NCBI GenBank assembly: GCA_030445275.1
Contig: JAUCSE010000021.1
Coordinates: forward strand, 124,001 to 188,000
Source of the DNA: Mucilaginibacter sp.
GTDB lineage: Bacteria; Bacteroidota; Bacteroidia; Sphingobacteriales; Sphingobacteriaceae
Direction: 5' to 3'
Length of the DNA: 64,000 nucleotides
The number at the start of each line of letters is the position of its first letter. The first letter of the stretch is position 1. The notes beneath the pieces are model-generated. The model was given only the letters and a program-made list of their open reading frames with translations. It did no database searches and was not told the origin of the DNA. The translations under genes and the position numbers were made by a program. Positions 36,876 to 44,412 of this stretch are shown here, piece after piece.

Positions 36876-36942
36876 AATGCTATGTTATTTTGTAGATGTT
36901 TATTTTTTGTGTTATGCAAAGTTTCATAAACTGTATGACAGA

Positions 36943-36978
36943 ACACTTAACAAACTGGTAAAATGTTCTTTACCAGTT
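36943..36978. promoter_or_regulatory. Operator-like site 2 and perfect 10-bp inverted repeat
   Basis: CACTTAACAAACTGGTAAAA (from 36944) is a one-insertion variant of site 1. It overlaps a perfect inverted repeat, AACTGGTAAA (36953-36962) and TTTACCAGTT (36969-36978), with a 6-bp spacer. It lies 68-103 bp upstream of the dehydrogenase start. Confidence 0.6.
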
Positions 36979-37021
36979 GTCATTTTTTATTGTAACAAAG
37001 ATTAGTAACACAAAGGGCATA

Positions 37022-37043
37022 CCACTTAACAAATGATAAAAAC
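37022..37043. promoter_or_regulatory. Operator-like site 3
   Basis: CACTTAACAAATGATAAAA differs from site 1 at two positions over 19 bp, and the two changes sit in opposite arms of the palindrome. It lies between the metK terminator and the dehydrogenase gene. Confidence 0.5.
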
Positions 37044-37058
37044 AATATGGGTATAAAC

Positions 37059-37098
37059 AAAAATAGCGGTGGGTTAATTCCCGCCGCTATTTTTGTTA
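37059..37098 (-). terminator. Rho-independent terminator after metK
   Basis: AAAAATAGCGG and CCGCTATTTTT form a 15-bp near-perfect stem with GGG/CCC at the top and a TTAATT loop. It ends in a T-run in either direction and lies about 20 bp after the metK stop. Confidence 0.88.
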
Positions 37099-37118
37099 TT
37101 ATATAGTATGATTAAGTT

Positions 37119-38369
37119 TTACAAACCGAAGGCTTGTTTCACTTTATCAACATAATCCAACTTTTCCCAGGTAAACAATTCAACCTCGCGTTTAAGCTCG
37201 CTGCCATCATGGGCAATAAAGGTTTTGGTTACCACCTCGTTTGGTTTACCAAAGTGGCCATAAGCTGCGGTTTCGCTGTAAATAGGATTACGCAGTTTAA
37301 AACGGGTTTCAATAGCGTATGGGGTCATGTTAAAAACTTCCTCTACTTTTTTTGCTATTTCGCCGTCATGCAAGTTAACTTTTGCAGTGCCATAAGTGTT
37401 TACATAAATACCCATTGGCTGGGCAACGCCAATAGCGTATGATACCTGTACCAACACTTCATCGCAAACGCCGGCTGCTACCAGGTTTTTTGCGATGTGA
37501 CGGGTGGCATAGGCTGCAGAACGGTCAACCTTTGAAGGATCTTTACCAGAGAAAGCGCCACCACCATGAGCGCCTTTACCACCATAAGTATCCACAATGA
37601 TCTTACGGCCTGTTAAGCCGGTATCGCCATGTGGCCCGCCGATAACAAATTTACCGGTTGGGTTAATGTGGTATTTGATCTGGTCATTAAAGAAGTGTGC
37701 ATATTTAGGATACTTAGCTTCTACCCGCGGAATAAGGATGCTGATAATATCCTTGCTGATTTTGGCCAGCATTGCTTTTTCTTCATCAAAATCGTCGTGT
37801 TGGGTTGATATTACTATCGCATCAATACGCTGTGGTTTATTATCATCGCTGTACTCCAATGTTACCTGCGATTTTGCATCGGGGCGCAGATATTTAATCT
37901 CGTTGTTTTCACGACGGATGGCAGCCAGTTCAATTAACAGTGCATGTGCAATATCCAATGCCAAAGGCATGTAGTTGTCGGTTTCAACAGTGGCATAACC
38001 AAACATCATACCCTGGTCGCCGGCACCTTGCTCTTCTTTAGCCTGGCGGTCAACACCCTGGTTAATATCAGGCGATTGCTCATGAATGGCTGATAGCACA
38101 CCGCATGAACTGCCGTCAAACATATATTCGCCCTTGGTATAACCAATTTTGTTGATCACCTCACGGGCAATTTTTTGTACATCTAAATAGGCTTTTGATT
38201 TTACTTCGCCGGCTAAAATTACCTGACCAGTTGTAACTAAAGTTTCGCAGGCAACTTTTGAATTGGCATCGAAAGCTAAAAAATGATCAATAAGTGCGTC
38301 TGATATCTGATCTGCAACTTTATCCGGGTGTCCTTCTGATACGGATTCGGACGTAAATAAATATGGCAT
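37119..38369 (-). CDS. metK: S-adenosylmethionine synthetase
   Basis: This is methionine adenosyltransferase, making SAM from methionine and ATP in the cytoplasm. Its 416 residues have a normal length for this lineage. The N-terminal signature [20 protein letters not shown] contains the ATP-contacting histidine H14. The hallmark [12 protein letters not shown] is at 115-126, and the glycine-rich loop [20 protein letters not shown] carries the phosphate-binding lysine and aspartate. It is expressed from a single-gene unit with a SAM-II riboswitch in its leader, so feedback by its own product is expected. A clear terminator follows. Confidence 0.98.
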   Translation of the reverse strand: MPYLFTSESVSEGHPDKVADQISDALIDHFLAFDANSKVACETLVTTGQVILAGEVKSKAYLDVQKIAREVINKIGYTKGEYMFDGSSCGVLSAIHEQSPDINQGVDRQAKEEQGAGDQGMMFGYATVETDNYMPLALDIAHALLIELAAIRRENNEIKYLRPDAKSQVTLEYSDDNKPQRIDAIVISTQHDDFDEEKAMLAKISKDIISILIPRVEAKYPKYAHFFNDQIKYHINPTGKFVIGGPHGDTGLTGRKIIVDTYGGKGAHGGGAFSGKDPSKVDRSAAYATRHIAKNLVAAGVCDEVLVQVSYAIGVAQPMGIYVNTYGTAKVNLHDGEIAKKVEEVFNMTPYAIETRFKLRNPIYSETAAYGHFGKPNEVVTKTFIAHDGSELKREVELFTWEKLDYVDKVKQAFGL

Positions 38370-38440
38370 ATAAATTTATATAATTTAAATAAAGTAAATC
38401 GAAATGCAGCGTTTTAACGGATCGTAGTAAAAAGAAGCGT

Positions 38441-38510
38441 TGGTTTTAGCACTTTTTTACGTGGTTGCAATCCAGCCCGGTATATATAAGGCAATTAAAT
38501 CAGTCCACTT
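38441..38510 (-). ncRNA. SAM-II riboswitch in the metK leader
   Basis: Read on the minus strand, the leader has the SAM-II pseudoknot parts in order: P1 GUGG (38508-38505), loop CUGAUUUAA (38503-38495), P2 5' strand UGG plus AUUGCAA (38474-38465), P1 3' strand CCAC (38464-38461), an A-rich linker, then GUGCUAAAACCA (38452-38441), whose GC and CCA pair back to the P2 strand. CUGAUUUAA, AUUGCAA and GCUAAA are the invariant SAM-binding blocks. An insertion of about 20 nt (roughly 38475-38494, GCC...GGC capable of a small hairpin) enlarges the loop between L1 and P2. It starts within a few nt of the predicted transcript start and lies 72 nt before the AUG. Confidence 0.88.
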
Positions 38511-38518
38511 TCGGGTGG

Positions 38519-38550
38519 CAAAAATAAAACAAATTTCACAAAGCCGAAAA
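38519..38550 (-). promoter_or_regulatory. metK promoter
   Basis: On the minus strand TTTTC, a 19-bp spacer and TATTTTTG give a good Bacteroidota -33/-7 pair. The predicted start near 38512 puts the riboswitch at the very 5' end of a leader of about 143 nt. Confidence 0.6.
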
Positions 38551-38564
38551 TACATTTACTTTTG
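38534..38564 (+). promoter_or_regulatory. Divergent promoter of the diacylglycerol kinase-like gene
   Basis: TTTC (38534-38537), a 19-bp spacer and TACTTTTG (38557-38564) form the mirror counterpart of the metK promoter and overlap it by about 17 bp. The leader to the TTG start at 38587 would be about 16 nt. Confidence 0.55.
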
Positions 38565-38586
38565 ATGGCTGAAATAATAAACATAA

Positions 38587-39474
38587 TTGAAACGTAAAGC
38601 GTTATTTATAATAAACCCCATATCGGGCGGCAAGAAGAAGGACGGTGTGCCTGAGCTGATAGATCAAAACCTTGATAAAGGAATATTTGATGCAACTATT
38701 GTTTTTAGTGATGGTATATCGCATGCACGGATAATTGCATCGGAGGCGGTAGATAAGTATGATATAGTGGTAGCCGTTGGTGGCGATGGTACGGTAAATG
38801 AAATAGCATCGGCCATTGTGGGCAGCCATACAGCGCTGGGCATAGTTCCTTACGGATCAGGTAATGGTCTGGCCCGCTTTTTAGGCATTCCCATGAATCC
38901 GCAGCATGCTATACAAACATTGAGTACCGGCCGGGTTGAAAGCATTGATTCGGCTACGGTAAACGGGCAGCCATTTTTTAACATGTCAGGTATGGGATTT
39001 GATGCCCACATCAGTGAGGTGTTTTCACATGGGAAAAAGAGAGGTTTTGTATCTTATATTAAGTCATCAATACAAGAAATAGCTAATTATAATGAGCAGG
39101 ATTATCATATTGAAGTTGATGGTAAGGTTTACAACCGTAAGGCATTTATGCTGAGTATTGCCAATTCATCACAATATGGCAATAACGCGCATATTTCTCC
39201 GCGTGCTTCGGTACAGGACGGGTTGCTCGATGTTTGTGTGATCAGGAAGTTTCCCTTGTGGCGTTTTCCGGAAATGGGTATCCGCATGCTTACCAAAACA
39301 TCCGAGGGTACAAGCTATGTTGAAATTATTCGCGGTAAACAAATTAATGTAACACGGCAAATAGAGGGGCCCATACATTTGGATGGCGAGCCGCAGATAA
39401 TGGGTACAGGTATACATATTAATGTAGTGCCCAACTCGTTAAAGGTTATAGTGGGCCAATCTTATAAAAACTGA
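38587..39474 (+). CDS. Diacylglycerol/lipid kinase family protein (YegS/BmrU-like)
   Basis: The 295-residue protein has a full DAGK catalytic domain. NPISGG is at residues 10-15 and the nucleotide-binding GGDGTVNE at 65-72, followed by [18 protein letters not shown]. The C-terminal beta-sandwich includes [13 protein letters not shown]. By family knowledge it phosphorylates a lipid or sphingolipid-type alcohol at the membrane. The start is unusual: a TTG codon preceded immediately by an in-frame TAA. The first internal methionine lies beyond the essential NPISGG motif, so TTG is the only workable start. It lies 4 bp before the SUI1-like gene. Confidence 0.92.
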   Translation: MKRKALFIINPISGGKKKDGVPELIDQNLDKGIFDATIVFSDGISHARIIASEAVDKYDIVVAVGGDGTVNEIASAIVGSHTALGIVPYGSGNGLARFLGIPMNPQHAIQTLSTGRVESIDSATVNGQPFFNMSGMGFDAHISEVFSHGKKRGFVSYIKSSIQEIANYNEQDYHIEVDGKVYNRKAFMLSIANSSQYGNNAHISPRASVQDGLLDVCVIRKFPLWRFPEMGIRMLTKTSEGTSYVEIIRGKQINVTRQIEGPIHLDGEPQIMGTGIHINVVPNSLKVIVGQSYKN

Positions 39475-39478
39475 TATT

Positions 39479-39814
39479 ATGGCTAAGAAGAATTTTACAG
39501 GTGTAGTTTATTCAACTGATCCCGATTTTCAATACCAGGAAAACGGAGGGCATGCTTCACAGACATTACCACCCCAACAGCAAAATCTTAAAATTTATCT
39601 TGATCGTAAGGGTGGCGGCAAATTGCTTACCCGTATCACCGGTTTTATAGGTACCGATGCGGATCTGGAGCTTATCGGCAAAAAACTGAAGACAAAATGC
39701 GGTGTTGGCGGCTCGGTGAAAGATGGTGAAATATTGATACAGGGCGATTTCAGGGATAAAATTTTAATCTTGCTGCAAACAGATGGTTATAAGGCAAAAA
39801 AGGCGGGTGGATAG
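39479..39814 (+). CDS. SUI1/YciH family translation initiation factor-like protein
   Basis: In this 111-residue protein the first 33 residues are polar and variable. The rest is a SUI1/eIF1-like domain: [40 protein letters not shown], then [20 protein letters not shown]. Members bind the 30S subunit and influence start-codon choice. It follows the lipid kinase gene by 4 bp and is probably translated from the same mRNA. It is the last gene before a 426-bp gap. Confidence 0.92.
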   Translation: MAKKNFTGVVYSTDPDFQYQENGGHASQTLPPQQQNLKIYLDRKGGGKLLTRITGFIGTDADLELIGKKLKTKCGVGGSVKDGEILIQGDFRDKILILLQTDGYKAKKAGG

Positions 39815-40240
39815 GCTATAATGGGTTTGCGTACATTAAAAAGCCGGGTAATGGGACGGGCTAAGCGTATAATGTACACTAAAACAAAAAAAGCATGACG
39901 ATGTTATATTCCATCACCGGCAATGTTTTATACTTAAAACATTATTTGTAACAGATTAATAACATAATTTAACATAATTTTTATTCCGGATTGCTTGATA
40001 ATATAAAAAAAAATGGTTTTCATTGCAAATAATTGTCGTGGCAACACACAATTTTTATGCATTGTTACGTTATTTATGACCAATTAACTACAAAATGTAA
40101 TTTGGTATTAAAAAATTGTAAAGAATAACATAAAAGATTTTTTTATTTCATTAAAATTCTATTTTTGTTATTCACTAATTTAAAAGCACATTTAACTAAC
40201 TTATAATATAAACAAAAACTAAAACTAAAATTTAAAAGTA
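39815..40240. other. AT-rich leader/promoter region of the exb-tonB operon
   Basis: There is no supported gene here. AATGTTTTA (39922-39930) and TAAAACATT (39935-39943) make a perfect 9-bp hairpin around TACT. The GNRA-capped hairpin at 40031-40056 is listed separately. TATTTTTG at 40160-40167 matches the -7 box; a -33 box is unclear. Just before exbB the sequence is purine-rich with ACTAAAA repeats. Confidence 0.5.
40031..40056 (+). terminator. GNRA-capped hairpin with T-run, possible attenuator or terminator
   Basis: AATTGT-c-GTG (40031-40040) pairs with CACACAATT (40045-40053 region) across a GCAA tetraloop, with one bulged C, followed by TTTT. It lies 217 bp after the SUI1-like gene and 185 bp before exbB. 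It could end upstream transcription or attenuate the operon. Confidence 0.4.
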
Positions 40241-41080
40241 ATGGCAAACGCACCAACAAAACCAACTACTCCTGTTAAGAAAGAAAGCTCAAGTGCATCG
40301 GGCTTGTTTGCATCTTTAACTATTCCAATCTGCCTGATTGTTACTACTCTTATTTACATATTCGTTCTGGGCGATCCAAGCCACTTCAAAGGCGGCGACA
40401 AGACTGCTTTTCCTATAGACATTTTCGGAACTGTATACAGCGGTGGTGTAATCGTACCGGTGATCATGTCATTTCTGTTAATGGTTATCGTTTTCTCTAT
40501 CGAGCGTTTCGTAGTAATCGGAAAAGCTTCTGGTACAGGTAGTGTAGATGCTTTTGTTAGAAAGATTCAATCACTATTGAACGCAGGTAACATTCAAGGA
40601 GCATCAGCAGAATGTGATAAACAAAAAGGTTCTGTAGCAAACGTTATCAAATCAGCACTGAAAAAATATGCTGAAATGGAAGCTGAGCCAAATCTTGACG
40701 TTGACCAGAAAACTTTGGCTATCCAGAAAGATATTGAAGAAGCAACCGCTTTAGAAATGCCAATGTTAGAGCAAAACTTAACTATCATTGCTACTTTGGT
40801 ATCAATCGGTACATTAACCGGTCTGTTAGGTACGGTTGTGGGTATGATCAAGGCCTTCGGTTCATTAGCGGTATCAGGTGTACCAAACCAGATCGAACTA
40901 TCTGCACACATTTCTGAAGCTTTGATCAATACAGCATTCGGTATCAGTACTTCGGCTGTTTCTATCGTAATGTACAACGTATTTACATCAAAAATTGACA
41001 AGTTGACTTACGCTATTGACGAAGCTGGATTTAGCATTGTACAAACATTTGCTTCATCACACAAAAATGCCAACAGATAA
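40241..41080 (+). CDS. exbB: MotA/TolQ/ExbB proton channel family protein
   Basis: The 279-residue inner-membrane protein has an N-terminal membrane helix at about 23-45, a second at about 68-90 (GVIVPVIMSFLLMVIVFSIE), a cytoplasmic loop, and two C-terminal helices. The conserved TolQ/ExbB core reads LTIIATLVSIGTLTGLLGTVVGMIKAF and SEALINTAFGISTSAVSIV, with the threonine-lined channel. It forms the pentameric stator that works with ExbD and TonB to power outer-membrane receptors using proton-motive force. It is the first gene of a seven-gene unit. Confidence 0.95.
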   Translation: MANAPTKPTTPVKKESSSASGLFASLTIPICLIVTTLIYIFVLGDPSHFKGGDKTAFPIDIFGTVYSGGVIVPVIMSFLLMVIVFSIERFVVIGKASGTGSVDAFVRKIQSLLNAGNIQGASAECDKQKGSVANVIKSALKKYAEMEAEPNLDVDQKTLAIQKDIEEATALEMPMLEQNLTIIATLVSIGTLTGLLGTVVGMIKAFGSLAVSGVPNQIELSAHISEALINTAFGISTSAVSIVMYNVFTSKIDKLTYAIDEAGFSIVQTFASSHKNANR

Positions 41081-41204
41081 TAAATATATAGGTTAATTAG
41101 CTTTCGTCCCCCCATTTATTTATCCCATATAATAATCAGGACTAATATGTATGTGTGGATGTTATAATTATTGAATTCTATATATTTTTAAAAAAAAATC
41201 AAAT

Positions 41205-41834
41205 ATGGCAAGGATAAAAGTTCCTAGAAAGAGTACAGCGATTGACATGACCGCCATGTGCGACGTGGCCTTCCTGTTGCTGACTTTCTTTATAATGACC
41301 GCGAAAGTACGTACCGAAGATCCGGTTCCGATTGACATGCCAAAATCGTCAATACAACAGCCGATCCCGGAGTCAGACTTCGCTACCATTTCTGTGGGTT
41401 CACAGAAAGCATTTTTTGGAATAGAGGGAATAAACCTGCGTAAACAAACCTTAACTCAAATGGCTGAAATTTATAAACAGACATTTACCCCTGATGAGTT
41501 GACCAAGTTTTCTTCTTTGACATCTGTAGGTGTTCCCTTTAATCAGCTACATCAGTTTCTTGCTTTATCACCTGATGACCAAAAAAAATATAACAAACCA
41601 GGTATTCCCCGCGATTCTGTAAGCAACGAGTTGTTTAACTGGATACGTGAGGCCCGTAAAGCTACTGTAGCATTGGATAATGTTCAACTTCGTATAGCTA
41701 TAAAAGGCGACAGCAAAGAAGAATACCCGGTTATTAAGGATGTTGTAGGCATTTTGCAAAAGCAAAAAGTGAACAAGTTTAGTTTAATAACAAACTTAGG
41801 CAGCGGTGCAAATACAGCTGCCCCTAAAAAATAA
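41205..41834 (+). CDS. exbD: ExbD/TolR family biopolymer transport protein (first copy)
   Basis: The 209-residue protein has a short cytoplasmic head, one N-terminal membrane helix (DMTAMCDVAFLLLTFFIM) containing the conserved proton-relay aspartate, and a periplasmic domain. The periplasmic part is longer than in E. coli ExbD (141 residues), as usual in Bacteroidota. A second exbD follows after 6 bp; paired ExbD paralogues probably form a heterodimer in the ExbB channel. The gap to exbB is 124 bp, longer than other gaps in the operon, so a separate promoter is possible. Confidence 0.94.
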   Translation: MARIKVPRKSTAIDMTAMCDVAFLLLTFFIMTAKVRTEDPVPIDMPKSSIQQPIPESDFATISVGSQKAFFGIEGINLRKQTLTQMAEIYKQTFTPDELTKFSSLTSVGVPFNQLHQFLALSPDDQKKYNKPGIPRDSVSNELFNWIREARKATVALDNVQLRIAIKGDSKEEYPVIKDVVGILQKQKVNKFSLITNLGSGANTAAPKK

Positions 41835-41840
41835 AAGATC

Positions 41841-42386
41841 ATGGCAGAATTAGACACCTCCGGGGGAGGCAAACATAAGGGCGGGAAAGTTCGCAGTAAA
41901 AAGCAATCCACCCGCGTTGATTTAACAGCGATGGTTGATTTAGCGTTCCTATTGATCACTTTCTTTATCATGACAACAACATTGGCCAAGCCAAAAGCGA
42001 TGGACCTTGCAATGCCTGATAAGGATGAAAAAACCAAAGATCAGTTACCTATCGCAGCATCGCGTTCGTTAACCTTGTTATTAGGGAGCAACGATAAATT
42101 AGAATGGTATTTGGGTGAGCCTGGCAAATCAGCTCCAGAAATAATCGGCTACGGTAAAGATAATTTACGTAAACTGCTTATTGACAAGAGCAAAGAAGTA
42201 CTGGAAAAAACCGGTAAGGCTGTATTTGTTGTAATTAAACCAAGTGATAAATCAACGTACAAAAATATGGTTGGTGTACTTGATGAGATAAATATCACTA
42301 ATATTACAATGTATGGTATTGTTGATATTACACCTTCTGAAATTGCTGATTTACAGAAGAACAACATATATAATGATACTAAATAA
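41841..42386 (+). CDS. exbD: ExbD/TolR family biopolymer transport protein (second copy)
   Basis: A 181-residue paralogue of the preceding ExbD with the same topology: a basic head (GKVRSKKQSTRV), helix DLTAMVDLAFLLITFFIMTT with the channel aspartate, and a periplasmic region ending in IADLQKNNIYNDTK. The head is glycine-lysine-rich (SGGGKHKGGK). It lies 6 bp after the first exbD and 39 bp before tonB, clearly one unit. Confidence 0.94.
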   Translation: MAELDTSGGGKHKGGKVRSKKQSTRVDLTAMVDLAFLLITFFIMTTTLAKPKAMDLAMPDKDEKTKDQLPIAASRSLTLLLGSNDKLEWYLGEPGKSAPEIIGYGKDNLRKLLIDKSKEVLEKTGKAVFVVIKPSDKSTYKNMVGVLDEINITNITMYGIVDITPSEIADLQKNNIYNDTK

Positions 42387-42425
42387 TTTAAAATAACGTT
42401 ATAAACAACCATTAAATCTTAAAAG

Positions 42426-43256
42426 ATGTTTGGATCAAAATTAGACATATTAGATCAGAAATGGATCGACGTTGTTTTTAGTAGCAGAAATAAGGCCTAT
42501 GGGGCTTATGAGCTGAGAAGGGATAACTCCAAGAATACATCAAGGGCGCTTATTATAGCAATCATTGTGTTTGTATTTGTTGTTGCTTTACCTACTATTA
42601 TCAACAAAATCCAGGGATTTATCCCTAAAGCTGATCAAAAAGTAAAGATAACAGACGTAGTGCTGTTGCCACCGCCACCGGTGGATCAAACTAAAAAACC
42701 ACCTCCACCGCCGCCAGAACCACCTAAACCAAAGGTTGATCAGGTTCGTTTCCCTCCTCCGGTTGTAAAACCAGATAATGAGGTTAAAGAAAAAGATCCA
42801 CCAACCGTTAAGGAACTTCAGGTTGCTGACCCTGGTCAGAAAGATCAGAAAGGTGATCCTAACGCTGATATCAGAATTGATGAGCCGGTAGGTAACTCTG
42901 ATATTAAGCAAGTGGTTGAGGCCGATCCTAACCAGATCTTTACTTCAGTTGAGCAGATTCCGGAATTTCCGGGAGGTTTGGATAAGTTTGGAGCTTACTT
43001 AAGTAAATCCATCAGATACCCTGCCGTAGCCCGCGAAAACGGTACACAAGGACGCGTAATCGTTACCTTCGTTGTGGAACGCGACGGTTCATTAACTGAT
43101 ATTAAAGTTACCAGAGGTATCGGTAGCGGTTGCGATGAAGAAGCAGTTCGTGTATTGAAAAATTCACCAAAATGGAAACCTGGTATACAAAACGGTCGTC
43201 CGGTTCGTGTACAATACAGCGTTCCAATTAGCTTTACATTAGCAAGCGATAATTAG
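42426..43256 (+). CDS. tonB: Energy transducer TonB
   Basis: In this 276-residue protein a cytoplasmic segment with the Bacteroidota signature RNKAYGAYELR is followed by a membrane helix at about 40-60. A proline-rich periplasmic spacer (PPPPVDQTKKPPPPPPEPPK) extends to about residue 140. The C-terminal TonB domain is at about 185-275 (FPGGLDKFGAYLSKSIRYP, GRVIVTFVVERDG, EEAVRVLKNSPKWKPG). It transmits ExbBD energy to TonB-dependent receptors. The N-terminal cytoplasmic extension is characteristic for this phylum. Confidence 0.95.
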   Translation: MFGSKLDILDQKWIDVVFSSRNKAYGAYELRRDNSKNTSRALIIAIIVFVFVVALPTIINKIQGFIPKADQKVKITDVVLLPPPPVDQTKKPPPPPPEPPKPKVDQVRFPPPVVKPDNEVKEKDPPTVKELQVADPGQKDQKGDPNADIRIDEPVGNSDIKQVVEADPNQIFTSVEQIPEFPGGLDKFGAYLSKSIRYPAVARENGTQGRVIVTFVVERDGSLTDIKVTRGIGSGCDEEAVRVLKNSPKWKPGIQNGRPVRVQYSVPISFTLASDN

Positions 43257-43260
43257 GATA

Positions 43261-43491
43261 ATGCCATTTAATTTTAATAGCAAACAAAAATCGCCCAAAA
43301 GGCGGTTTTTGTTTATTTTAGGAGCAGTCACCTTCGTTTGTTTTGTCGTCTTAGGCTTAATGATCCTATTTTGGGACAAGCTCCCATTGCAATTGCCGCA
43401 ATATCAACGGACGCTTTTTGGAGTATTTGTTATTGGATACGCCATTCTACGGTTTTCAAGATTGTTCAAGAAAGATCAGTATGAGGATTAA
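43261..43491 (+). CDS. Small membrane protein of unknown function in the tonB operon
   Basis: The 76-residue protein has a basic start (FNSKQKSPKRR) and two hydrophobic helices (about 16-38 and 48-65), ending RLFKKDQYED. It lies 4 bp after tonB, and its stop overlaps the start of the PstS-like gene by 11 bp, so translation is likely coupled. I do not recognise the family. Conservation of position between tonB and the PstS-like gene would support a role in the same complex. Confidence 0.7.
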   Translation: MPFNFNSKQKSPKRRFLFILGAVTFVCFVVLGLMILFWDKLPLQLPQYQRTLFGVFVIGYAILRFSRLFKKDQYED

Positions 43492-44410
43492 ATTTAGTAC
43501 TAAGTGTTTGTTTTTTGTATTGATTCTGGCTACCGGATTACAGGCATGCAGGCAAAAACCAACAAAGTTTTCTAACGATAATAGTTCCAGATCGGGAACT
43601 GCAACTTTTGTTGCTGATGAGTCATTTTCGCCTATCCTGAATCAGGAATTGTACATTTATACAAGTTTAACTCCTGAAGCAAAACCTGTTGTTCTTTACA
43701 AAACAGAAAATGAAGCCGTGAATATGCTGCTTAATGATAGTGTAAGGGTTGCTATACTTTCGCGTGATCTTACTGCAAATGAACGTGCTATTATAACAAA
43801 AAGAACGCTTGCTATTGAGTCTGTTCGATTTGCTATTGATGCAGTTACACTGATCGTAAATGATGCTTCGAACGATACAACTATTACAGTAAATGACTTA
43901 AAAAAAATGCTTAATGGGCAGGGTGATCCAAACAAAACTATTGTTTTTGACAACCCTAACTCAAGTTTGGTAAGGTATTTGAAGGACTTCTCAGGAAGCA
44001 AGGGATTTACGCAGAAAAATATTTACGCTCTTAAATCAAGTAAAGAGGTTATAAAATACATAAGTGAACATCCGGGAGCTTTAGGAATAACCGGCTTTAG
44101 TTGGCTTAATGATCCTGATAAGGATTATGCAGATTACGTAAATAAGGTTAAAATAGTAGGGGTAAGGGATGAGGCCAGTAAGGAGTTCCATGACCAGTAT
44201 TTTAAACCATCACAAGAAACACTTGTCTTAAAACAGTATCCCTTAAGTAGGGGCTTATATATGATTAACTGTTCAAGCAAGGTAGGATTAGCTATGGGTT
44301 TTGCCAAATTTTTAGGTAGTTCAACAGGACAACGTATTATATTAAAATCGGGTTTATTGCCTGATTCAATACCGACAAGAGAGATAAGTATTAAAAATAA
44401 ATTTAATTAA
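43481..44410 (+). CDS. PstS-like phosphate-binding-type lipoprotein
   Basis: The 309-residue protein starts at MRIKFSTKCLFFVLILATG with lipobox LQAC, so it is lipidated and exported. The mature part is a periplasmic binding protein of the PstS type: FVADESFSPILNQELYIY, then the ligand-loop segments RDLTANERAI, FDNPNSSLVRYLKDFSG and PLSRGLYMINCSS, and a late FLGSSTGQRIILKSGLLP. No pstC, pstA or pstB is near. The ATG at 43481 is chosen because it gives a proper lipoprotein signal; an upstream frame start at 43418 would not. Its ligand and role with TonB are unknown. Confidence 0.85.
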   Translation: MRIKFSTKCLFFVLILATGLQACRQKPTKFSNDNSSRSGTATFVADESFSPILNQELYIYTSLTPEAKPVVLYKTENEAVNMLLNDSVRVAILSRDLTANERAIITKRTLAIESVRFAIDAVTLIVNDASNDTTITVNDLKKMLNGQGDPNKTIVFDNPNSSLVRYLKDFSGSKGFTQKNIYALKSSKEVIKYISEHPGALGITGFSWLNDPDKDYADYVNKVKIVGVRDEASKEFHDQYFKPSQETLVLKQYPLSRGLYMINCSSKVGLAMGFAKFLGSSTGQRIILKSGLLPDSIPTREISIKNKFN

Positions 44411-44412
44411 AG

